From CBDCFV01 sp965261795 (GTDB lineage Bacteria; Chloroflexota; Dehalococcoidia; Lucifugimonadales; UBA3495), in the NCBI GenBank assembly GCA_965261795.1, contig OZ253476.1, positions 372,001 to 436,000 on the forward strand: 64,000 bases of DNA. Direction: 5' to 3'. A program made the position numbers and the translations under genes. Positions 57,404-64,000 of the stretch are shown here, in pieces (position 1 is the first letter of the stretch; every line of letters begins with the position of its first letter). Under the pieces are notes generated by a model, which had not been told where the DNA came from, ran no database searches, and saw only the letters and a program-made list of their open reading frames with translations.

Positions 57404-58435
57404 TCATGCCAATGGAACGGATGGCGGTGCTGGCCGGGTCAGGAAAGTCTCCACCAAAGGGCGGGCGTTTTCTCTAACGACTTCCCTGGCTTCTCCCGGC
57501 AGCAGGTCTTTCGCCTTCGTCCAGTCATCCAAGGCGATGAGTTCGCATTCATCGGGCCGGTCCAACCTCGTCACCCGGTCTCTGCCAATCAGCAGGCCCG
57601 CCTGATTCACCGCCGTGACCGATTGCAGGTGCATGGCGACTTCTATGACGCCCCGCCAGTACACCATGCCGGACTTTTTGGCCTGCCCCTCCGTGATCTG
57701 AAACGGGTTCTCGCCGCAGCCGATGCTGAGAATTCTTATACCTTTCCGCCGGGTGGTGAAACAGGAAAGGGCCTCCACCAGGGCTGCCATCGTGGGGTTG
57801 TTGGCCCAGATGCCGCCGTCGAGATAAGTGTAACCTCCTTGCTCGAAGGGCGTGAAGTAGGTCGGCGCGGCGGATGTCGCCGCCGCCACCGAACTCATGC
57901 GCTCATCGCCGTCAAGTTTGTAATCGGGGTGGTGCGGGGTCTTGAAGACCCAGACCTCTCCGTTGCGCCCCTCCGTCGATGGAATAAGCAGGCGGTACTT
58001 GGATTCCCGCAGCGTTTTTTCTCCCAGTCTTTGATTCAGCAGTTCGTCTAACGGGCCTCGGTCGTATTGGGCAGACACCAATCTCCTGGCTCTGCCCGCT
58101 AAACCTCTCTCCTTCGCGGGAAATATCCGGTGGCCCTCTTCCAGGTACATCCGAAGTATTTCGCCTGCGGTCAGCCCGGCCCCCAAGCCGAGAGCAAGGA
58201 TTCCGCCCGTTGACGTGCCAGCTATCAGGTCGAAATAGTCTCCAACACTCTTTCCTTCCAGGTATCCCTTCTCCAAAGAGGCGAGGACCGCCGCAGGGAA
58301 GATTCCCTTGATGCCGCCGCCGTCCAGGGACAGGATTCGGAATGGCTGATCGTTCTCCCACGGCACCGGCTGGCGGCGCGTCGGCAGTATGCCTTCCGAC
58401 CTGCGTCTGAGTTCGTTCGATTCTATCCTACCCAA
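57404..58435 (-). CDS. capV: CapV-like patatin phospholipase, CBASS effector
   Basis: 343 residues. The patatin features are complete: oxyanion hole DGGGIKGIF (residues 38-46), nucleophile elbow GTSTGG, and the catalytic Asp in YLDGGIWANNP. It precedes a CD-NTase gene by 19 bp, the standard arrangement of phospholipase CBASS operons (CapV-DncV). On activation it would degrade the inner membrane and cause abortive infection. No transmembrane segments are seen. Confidence 0.9.
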   Translation of the reverse strand: MGRIESNELRRRSEGILPTRRQPVPWENDQPFRILSLDGGGIKGIFPAAVLASLEKGYLEGKSVGDYFDLIAGTSTGGILALGLGAGLTAGEILRMYLEEGHRIFPAKERGLAGRARRLVSAQYDRGPLDELLNQRLGEKTLRESKYRLLIPSTEGRNGEVWVFKTPHHPDYKLDGDERMSSVAAATSAAPTYFTPFEQGGYTYLDGGIWANNPTMAALVEALSCFTTRRKGIRILSIGCGENPFQITEGQAKKSGMVYWRGVIEVAMHLQSVTAVNQAGLLIGRDRVTRLDRPDECELIALDDWTKAKDLLPGEAREVVRENARPLVETFLTRPAPPSVPLA

Positions 58436-58728
58436 GTGTTAAGACCTCTTTGGTCCAGAGCGTGAGGTGCCAGCCTTATCGGGTCATTACTTGGCCGTCG
58501 TCGGGGGAGCCAAACCCTTCGGCAGTCTGAGACCGCCTCATCATTCTACATCTGTGCCAGGCGATGCGGCACTTCCGGTCAGGTGCCGCCGCCGAGTTCC
58601 TGGCCGACGAACCGGCGCAACTTTAGGGACGGAACGGCAAACCCAAGCCCTCGTCACCTTCCCTCTTCGAGTAGGCACTGGGCAAAGAGCAGGAACGGGA
58701 GAAGGAATTGGTGGGTGCGATGCGCTAG
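58436..58728. other. Intergenic region upstream of capV, no gene recognised
   Basis: Probably holds the CBASS promoter. Ends in CTAG (58725-58728), the target duplication of the second IS5 copy. Confidence 0.4.
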
Positions 58729-58737
58729 GTAGTGTCG

Positions 58738-59106
58738 TCAAATCAACTTGGTCCAAATCACCATCGCCCGAATCTGGCAAATAGCCAAGAAGGAATCGGC
58801 GTTCTTGGCGTACCGGGTGGCCACTCCCCGCCACTGCTTGAAGTCCAGGAAGCCGTTTTCCACCAGATGCCGCAGCTTGTACAGTGCCCGGTCATACTCC
58901 CGCTTTTCCCGCCGGTTGCTTTTGGGCGGTATCACCGGGTTCATCCCCAATTCCGAGGCTGTGTCTATGATTTCATTGGTGTCATAGGCCTTGTCTGCCA
59001 GAAGATGCTCCGCCGCGATACCCTCAATCAAGGGCAGCGCCTGGGAGCAGTCGGCCGCCGTGCCTCCGGTGACTATCACTTTTACCGGCATTCCGTGGGC
59101 ATCCAC
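58738..59106 (-). CDS. IS5 transposase, orfB (copy 2)
   Basis: Nearly identical to 43023-43397: DAHGMPVKVIVTGGTAADCS, LLADKAYDTNEIIDTASELG, REKREYDRALYKLRHLVENG. It is joined to orfA by a -1 shift at AAAAGGGGG. Confidence 0.8.
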   Translation of the reverse strand: MDAHGMPVKVIVTGGTAADCSQALPLIEGIAAEHLLADKAYDTNEIIDTASELGMNPVIPPKSNRREKREYDRALYKLRHLVENGFLDFKQWRGVATRYAKNADSFLAICQIRAMVIWTKLI

Positions 59107-59126
59107 CGCCAGGTGCAGCTTGCTGT

Positions 59127-59543
59127 TCAGCCCCCTTTTGTGCGGGCAATGGCTTGATTGCCGCCCCGGGCGCCGGCGCTGTGGGGATGAGCCTTGATGT
59201 AGCTAGCGTCAATCATCAGCCACTCGAAATCAGGATCGTCAATCATGGCGTCCAGCAGCTTGGCCCATACGCCCCGGTCCCGCCAGCGGCAGAAGCCTTT
59301 AGCCCCCCGGCTTGACCGGGGGGGCCGGTGAGTGTTCTTCCAGTCCCCGTAGTCCGGGGGCAGGTCCCGCCAAGGAGCCCCGGTGCGCAGAATCCAGAAC
59401 ACAGCATTGAGAAAGAGGCGGTTATCGTAAGCGGGCCTGCCCGTCTTGCCCTTGCCGCCGGGGAGAAGAGGCTCCAGGATTTCCCATACCTGGCCGGAAA
59501 TATCATGGCGCCGGTGTGCCGGCACTGCGGTTGCTGCTGACAT
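59127..59543 (-). CDS. IS5 transposase, orfA (copy 2)
   Basis: AVPAHRRHDISGQVWEILEP, GAPWRDLPPDYGDWKNTH, WLMIDASYIKAHPHSAGARG. It has the same PPRSSRGAKG palindrome insert as copy 1 (59302-59325). Confidence 0.8.
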   Translation of the reverse strand: MSAATAVPAHRRHDISGQVWEILEPLLPGGKGKTGRPAYDNRLFLNAVFWILRTGAPWRDLPPDYGDWKNTHRPPRSSRGAKGFCRWRDRGVWAKLLDAMIDDPDFEWLMIDASYIKAHPHSAGARGGNQAIARTKGG

Positions 59544-59609
59544 AGCCCAATCCTGCTACACTGATTGCAATGTCAGCTTATCACCTCATTCTCACTTTGA
59601 CGACACCCC

Positions 59610-60608
59610 CTAGAAACTCGGCCGGAAAGTCCTGGTTGGGTAGGGGGATTTGGGCAATAAAGCCGACGTGAGCAGGATCACGGAGCACAGTTGTCCGAGC
59701 CGGACCGCGCAGAAATTGGCCGCAGCATGGGCGACAACAAAGGGGACAATATTGAGGACGACGCTGCGGCCTGTTGCGCCGCCACCGGTACGGCCCGACC
59801 ACCCGAGTTTCCCGGCCACCAGGGTCAGGTTGGCTACCGTGGCAGCCAGATACAGCTGGAACCTGGTCTTGACCCTGCCGAAATAGCGGGACTGGCGAAG
59901 GCCCAACTGGACCAGTCGGACCAACCGGTGTTCCACCACCACTCGGCGCACTCGATATTCGTCATAGTGAGTGCTTTGCTGCAACGCTCGGGCCTGCTGC
60001 AGCAGGGCTTCCTGGGGATGGACCAGCACCCGCCGCCCCCTGCTCCCCTTGGCTGCGATGCACTGGGACCGCAGTGGACATGTCCGACATTCGGCCCCGT
60101 CGAACTGGAAGGCCTGCAAGCGGTGGACCCGCCCCCTGCGGTCCGTCCGCTTTCCCGCCGGCACGATGGTGTGGGCAACCTGTCCCGCCGGACAGGTGCA
60201 ACTGCCCGCGGCCAGGTCGATGACAAAGTCATCCTTGGGAAAGTGCTTCCGGTCGGGCCGTCCCGGCACTCTGGCCACCAACCGGCGTCCCGCATCGGCG
60301 AAGGCCTGCCTGGTATCGCCATCCCCATAGGCGGCGTCGCCCATGGCTTCCTCCACCGGCACACCGGTGTTGGCCTCGCTCTGCTCCACCAATTCCAGCG
60401 ATCCCAGGTTGTCCGGAGCGTTGCCGGGCAATACGTCCACGGCGGTGATCAACTGGGAGCCGGTATCCACGACGATGGCCGCCTTGTGTCCGTCAAACCG
60501 TCTACTGCTGCTCTTGTGGCCGTGGCGCATCTCCGGGTCATGCACCGACATCATCCGGTCCCGGCTCACCCCGTCCTTGAGATTCACTCCGTCATCGGTC
60601 CGCTCCAC
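59610..60608 (-). CDS. IS1182 transposase, frame 3 (copy 2)
   Basis: DDE core as in copy 1: SRRFDGHKAAIVVDT, EEAMGDAAYGDG, CRTCPLRSQC. A handful of amino acid differences separate it from 6387-7385. Confidence 0.78.
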   Translation of the reverse strand: MERTDDGVNLKDGVSRDRMMSVHDPEMRHGHKSSSRRFDGHKAAIVVDTGSQLITAVDVLPGNAPDNLGSLELVEQSEANTGVPVEEAMGDAAYGDGDTRQAFADAGRRLVARVPGRPDRKHFPKDDFVIDLAAGSCTCPAGQVAHTIVPAGKRTDRRGRVHRLQAFQFDGAECRTCPLRSQCIAAKGSRGRRVLVHPQEALLQQARALQQSTHYDEYRVRRVVVEHRLVRLVQLGLRQSRYFGRVKTRFQLYLAATVANLTLVAGKLGWSGRTGGGATGRSVVLNIVPFVVAHAAANFCAVRLGQLCSVILLTSALLPKSPYPTRTFRPSF

Positions 60609-61152
60609 GTCCCCCGTTCGGGGCCGGGGGCAGGCTCTGGAGCAGCAACTGCCCCAGCAGTTCCGCCGCCGCCACTATCTGCTGCCGCTCAGCGCTGTCC
60701 TCCCCCAATTCCCCCTGCGCCTGCCGCGACAACTCCAACAACCGGTCGGCGTCAGATACTATCAAGGACAGCAGCGCCGCCCGCGCCCGTTTGTCGCTCC
60801 AGTCGATGGCGGCTTCGCCCTTCACGCTGGAACCCAGGTACCCCTCATATCCCCGGGCCTTGCCCCATTCCTTGACGCTGGACTTCTCCACCGCCGCCAG
60901 CGCCCGCAACAGCTTGACTATCCCGTCCGCCAACAGATTATACGTGTCCTTCACCGCGCCACGGCCCAGGATGTTGGTCGTGTCCAACGCCACCCGCATC
61001 CCGCGCCCTTTCAGATACCCCGACTCCCGGGCCAAACGCAGACTGGACTCGAACACCTCCCGCACCTTGCCGTGCAGTATCAGCTGGGCGCGGAACACCT
61101 GCAGCGTACTCTTGGCGAAGGGACGGTCTTCCACCTCAATCCCCAAGGCCAC
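60592..61152 (-). CDS. IS1182 transposase, frame 2 (copy 2)
   Basis: GIEVEDRPFAKSTLQVFRAQ, RVALDTTNILGRGAVKDTYN. It differs from copy 1 by about one residue (IVSDAD for IVADAD). Confidence 0.75.
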   Translation of the reverse strand: MALGIEVEDRPFAKSTLQVFRAQLILHGKVREVFESSLRLARESGYLKGRGMRVALDTTNILGRGAVKDTYNLLADGIVKLLRALAAVEKSSVKEWGKARGYEGYLGSSVKGEAAIDWSDKRARAALLSLIVSDADRLLELSRQAQGELGEDSAERQQIVAAAELLGQLLLQSLPPAPNGGRGADR

Positions 61153-61447
61153 CCCCGATCGTGGCCGAGGGCAGGCTCTTCCACCGGATGTCGAAGTCGG
61201 CCCGGGCCTTGGCCTCGGCGTCGCTCACCTTGTCGTGGGACTGGAGCAGCAGCGCCGTCGCCAGCAGGCTGGGCGGCACGCTGTCCCGTCCGTTGTCAGG
61301 GCAGTAGAACTCGGCGAACTCGGCGTCTCGGAACAGCCGGCCCCGCAACGATGCGAGGAGACCATAGAAGCTTTCCCGCCCCACGTGATCCAGATACAAC
61401 CGGTCCGCTTCCCAAAGTCCCCTCTGGTCCGACCGCTCTCCCAACAT
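61136..61447 (-). CDS. IS1182 transposase, frame 1 (copy 2)
   Basis: LWEADRLYLDHVGRESFYGL, SVPPSLLATALLLQSHDKVS. It ends at the same TGA as copy 1 and overlaps frame 2 by 17 bp. Confidence 0.75.
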   Translation of the reverse strand: MLGERSDQRGLWEADRLYLDHVGRESFYGLLASLRGRLFRDAEFAEFYCPDNGRDSVPPSLLATALLLQSHDKVSDAEAKARADFDIRWKSLPSATIGGGLGD

Positions 61448-61519
61448 GCTCCGTCCTCGCTACGCTTGTTGACCCTAAGTATAGCCGCTTACCCGGCCAA
61501 TGGCTTTCCGGCCAGACTT

Positions 61520-61702
61520 CTAGTATTACAACGACGGTTTCCCTTGCGAGGTGATTCCTGCGAGGAAATTGAACGCCACTGCGCCACTGCGCCACTGCGC
61601 CACTGCGCCACTGCGCCACTGCGATCTTTCCACGATTGCTGATTCGTATCTGGACAAGAACCGCCAGCCATCTTATTCAGCAATCCGTCGTTGTAATACT
61701 AG
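61520..61702. mobile_element. Small non-autonomous element with 18-bp perfect terminal repeats
   Basis: CTAGTATTACAACGACGG (61520-61537) and its exact reverse complement (61685-61702) bound 183 bp without a gene. It shares CTAG with the end of IS1182 copy 2. Confidence 0.65.
61574..61620 (+). repeat. 8-bp tandem repeat
   Basis: GCGCCACT repeated nearly six times inside the small element. Slippage is likely. Confidence 0.95.
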
Positions 61703-61709
61703 CGGGCTT

Positions 61710-62013
61710 TTGTTGGCAGGGTAACCTCGGCGCTGAGCAATCTGTGGTCGGAATGGTGACTTGCCCCAGATCCGTTCCACTACTTCTCCCCATTGTGGAT
61801 CGAGTTTGTCGAAAAGGAGTCCTTCTGGTGCGAGACCCTAACGAAATCGATCTCCAATTCGCCGACGATTCGGCCACCCCAGTGAGTGGTATCGACTGGA
61901 TACTCGAGTTCGGATTGGTTTGTCTCTGGATCAACCCAGTTGAACAGGCTTTTGTTTAGCTTTTCAATGACGCGCCCGTTCCGATGGAGCCAGTGATCCC
62001 ACCGAGGAGCCAC
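61710..62013 (-). pseudogene. C-terminal fragment of a large (possibly GHKL/HSP90-like) ATP-binding protein
   Basis: HRNGRVIEKLNKSLFNWVDP, LEYPVDTTHWGGRIVGELEI DFVRVSHQKDSF, then a frame change to DKLDPQWGEVVERIWGKS. It is cut at both ends by mobile elements. The family assignment is from memory of similar tails and is weak. Confidence 0.35.
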
Positions 62014-62199
62014 CGCAAAGAACCCCGGTACTACAACCGGGCACTGTATAAATTACGTCATTTAGTTGAGAACTCATTCTTGGACTTCAAACTATGGCGT
62101 GCCGTAGCAACTCGATATGCCAAAAACGAAGCGTCCTTCCTGGCCATTTGCCAAATCCGAGCACTGGTAATTTGGACCAGATTATTTTGACGACACTCC
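61984..62199 (+). pseudogene. Decayed IS5-family transposase C-terminus
   Basis: EPVIPPRSHRKEPRYYNRAL YKLRHLVENSFLDF, IRALVIWTRLF is clearly related to orfB of the two IS5 copies. It ends with TTTTGACGACACTCC followed by CTAG, an IS5-type terminus. Confidence 0.75.
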
Positions 62200-62200
62200 C

Positions 62201-63370
62201 TAGTGTGGTGTAACTGAAGTTAGTAGTAATAGTGTTCGCAATGAGGTATTCTTTCGATCACCGACTCAGGAGAGGGATGATCATGGCGATCGGAAGGCCA
62301 ATGCCGCCGCTGATATTGGACGACACCGAAAGGGAAACGCTGGAACGGTGGGTTCGTCGCCCCAAGACGGCCCAGAGCCTGGCGCTGCGGGCCAGAATGA
62401 TTCTGGCCTGCGCCGAAGGCCGCAGCAACATCGCAGTGGCTGCCGACTTGGAGGTGTCCGACGAAACGGTGGGGAAGTGGCGTTCCCGGTTCTTGGAACG
62501 GCGATTGGACGGCCTGTCGGACGAGCCCCGCAGCGGCCGACCGCGAGCGGTTACTGATGAAGACGTGGAACGGGTGATTACGCTGACGCTGGAGTCCACA
62601 CCCAAGGACGCCACGCACTGGAGCACCCGGTCCATGGCCCAGCGTTCCGGTCTGAGCCACACCACGGTCAGCCGCATCTGGCGCGCCTTCGCACTGCAAC
62701 CTCACCGCACCGAAACCTTCAAGCTGTCGGCGGACCCCTTCTTCATCGAAAAGGTGCGGGACATTGTGGGCCTCTACCTTGATCCACCGGACCGGGCGTT
62801 GGTCTTGTGCGTGGACGAGAAGTCCCAGATTCAGGCCTTGGACCGCACCAGGCCGCTGTTGCCCCTGCGCCCGGGCCAGGTGGAGCGGCGCACCCATGAT
62901 TACGTGCGCCACGGCACCACGTCCCTCTTCGCCGCTTTGGACGCCAGGACCGGCAAGGTGATTGGCCAGTGCCACCGCCGCCACCGGGCCGTGGAGTTCC
63001 GCAAGTTCCTCGATGCCATCGAGTCCGAGGTGCCCGCCGGGTTGGACGTGCACCTGATTGCGGACAACTACGCCACCCACAAGACGGCGCTGATCCGGAA
63101 CTGGTTCGCCAAACGGCCCCGCTTCCATATCCACTTCACGCCCACCAGCGCCTCCTGGCTGAACCTGGTGGAACGCTGGTTTGGGCTGCTCACCGAAAAG
63201 CAGTTGCGCCGTGGAGTGCATCAGAGCAGCGGTGAACTGGAGGCTGCCATCTACCGTTACCTGGACGTCACCAACGAAGACCCCAAGCCCTTTGTCTGGA
63301 CCAAGACCGCTGACCAAATCCTGGCCAGCGTGGCCCGCTTTTGCCGACGCACTTTAGATACAGGACACTA
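62201..63370 (+). mobile_element. IS630-family insertion sequence
   Basis: Ends TAGTGTGGTGTAACT and AGATACAGGACACTA are imperfect inverted repeats with TA at both outer ends, the IS630 target. Intact transposase inside. Confidence 0.8.
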
Positions 63371-63371
63371 G
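62232..63371 (+). CDS. IS630-family transposase
   Basis: About 363-379 residues; the ATG at 62283 (MAIGRPMPPLILDDTERETL) is the more likely start. A helix-turn-helix N-terminus (NIAVAADLEVSDETVGKWRS) is followed by the DDE triad: ALVLCVDEKSQIQAL, VHLIADNYATHKTA, and LNLVERWFGLLTEKQLR. It appears complete and is probably active. Confidence 0.92.
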   Translation: MFAMRYSFDHRLRRGMIMAIGRPMPPLILDDTERETLERWVRRPKTAQSLALRARMILACAEGRSNIAVAADLEVSDETVGKWRSRFLERRLDGLSDEPRSGRPRAVTDEDVERVITLTLESTPKDATHWSTRSMAQRSGLSHTTVSRIWRAFALQPHRTETFKLSADPFFIEKVRDIVGLYLDPPDRALVLCVDEKSQIQALDRTRPLLPLRPGQVERRTHDYVRHGTTSLFAALDARTGKVIGQCHRRHRAVEFRKFLDAIESEVPAGLDVHLIADNYATHKTALIRNWFAKRPRFHIHFTPTSASWLNLVERWFGLLTEKQLRRGVHQSSGELEAAIYRYLDVTNEDPKPFVWTKTADQILASVARFCRRTLDTGH

Positions 63372-63399
63372 TACTGTTTCCAGATAGCTTTGTAAGAAT

Positions 63400-64000
63400 A
63401 TGAGAAGGCAGCCATACTTAGGTATGATCTTTCTGTGGGGGAGGTATCCAGACATGGCTGCCATCAAGTATAAAGTCAAGCTGGCTGAATCCGAACGCTC
63501 CCGTCTCAATGAGGTTTCCCGCCGGGGCAAGCTGTCAGTCCGCACCGTCAAGCGGGCGCTGGCGTTGCTCAAAGCAGATGAAGGACTTCGGGACGGTGAG
63601 ATAGCCGGTGTGCTTTTGATCAACGCCGCTACCGTTGCCAGAGTGCGGAAACGGTTCGTTGAGGAAGGACTTGAGACCGCCATCAATGACAAGCCACGAC
63701 CGGGCCGGGAGCGCAAGTTGGACGGCAGGCAGGAAGCGCACCTGGTTGCCATCGCGTGCAGCAGTCCACCCGAAGGACATGTAAACTGGACGCTCCATCT
63801 GCTGGCGGACAAGGTGGTGGAGATGGAGTTTGCCGGGAGCATCTCCTTGGAGACGGTGCGCCAGATACTCAAAAAAACGAACTCAAGCCGTGGCGGAAAA
63901 AGGAATGGTGCATCCCCAAGCTGAGCGGGGAGTTCGTGGCCCGGATGGAAGACGTGCTGGACCCCGTATCCAGTACGGGGCAGGCTCTTTATCACGAAGA
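63400..64000 (+). CDS. Second IS630-family transposase, two-frame, 3' partial
   Basis: The start is probably MAAIKYKVKLAESERSRLNE (63454). HTH domain RTVKRALALLKADEGLRDGE. Frame 1 ends at 63924; a run of seven A near 63871 would allow a -1 shift to ELKPWRKKEWCIPKLSGEFV and ARMEDVLD, which runs out of the window. After MEDVLD a 27-bp palindromic insert (63962-63988) encodes PVSSTGQAL. Confidence 0.75.

Larger units (their letters stand above)
58729..59609 (-). mobile_element. IS5-family element, copy 2, 881 bp
   Basis: Same ends and length as copy 1, with a perfect CTAG duplication (58725-58728 and 59610-59613). The right CTAG is also the outer end of IS1182 copy 2, so IS5 jumped precisely next to that element. 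Confidence 0.9.
59610..61523 (-). mobile_element. IS1182-family insertion sequence, copy 2
   Basis: Ends CTAGAA...GGCCGGAAA in inverted orientation (59610 and 61523). The transposase is nearly identical to copy 1 and has the same two frame breaks. Confidence 0.85.

Noticed and set aside
59691..61554. Long plus-strand ORFs of about 400 codons over IS1182 copy 2 (and minus-strand ones over copy 1)
   Set aside because: Antisense shadows with low-complexity Pro/Arg composition; the opposite strand has the recognisable transposase.

Overview
The window comes from a GC-rich bacterium, most likely a member of the Chloroflexota (Dehalococcoidia/SAR202-like or a related lineage). This is inferred from gene content: LRR/cadherin surface proteins, Uma2, retropepsin-like proteases, RelE and HicAB pairs, and abundant IS elements. 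There is no rRNA or other marker gene to fix the taxonomy.

Left end (1-7.4 kb): a 5'-truncated AlbA_2/ATPase gene, two recombinase tail remnants, an MFS transporter, a frameshifted large serine recombinase with a ribbon-helix-helix partner, and an IS1182-family element that ends 13 bp before the CRISPR array.

Centre (7.4-37.4 kb): a complete type I-E CRISPR-Cas locus on the minus strand. The array runs from 26275 down to 7399, with about 310 repeats and 309 spacers at a nearly constant 61-bp period. It follows cas2, cas1, cas6e, cas5e, cas7e, cse2 and cas8e. Upstream lie a small Cys-rich ORF, a divergent control region, an RHH/RelE toxin-antitoxin pair, cas3 and a DEDDh exonuclease. The control region (33037-33199) holds the most interesting signal: a stand-alone crRNA-like unit, consisting of a diverged repeat, a 21-22 nt spacer and a near-perfect repeat. 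The diverged repeat keeps the Cas6e hairpin through a compensatory base change and keeps the 5' handle exactly. The spacer's first 11 nt match a site inside the divergent promoter region except at position 6, the position Cascade leaves unpaired. This looks like a Cascade-guided regulatory RNA (CreA/CreR-like) embedded in a type I-E locus.

Right part (37.4-64 kb): an accessory region. It holds a giant LRR/cadherin surface protein, broken GLUG/Calx-beta and repeat surface proteins that share a 5' signal-peptide cassette, IS4-type MITEs and their likely parent IS, an IS66-type MITE and its parent, and two copies each of an IS5 and an IS1182 element. It also holds a four-copy two-gene cassette (a small protein plus a retropepsin-like protease, translationally coupled), a Uma2 nuclease, a HicAB pair with a broken toxin, a group II intron remnant and a short CBASS operon (patatin CapV plus CD-NTase). 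The CBASS operon's third gene is cut by IS66. Two IS630 elements close the window. Many genes here carry single-base frameshifts, often in homopolymers, so decay and possible assembly indels have to be told apart.
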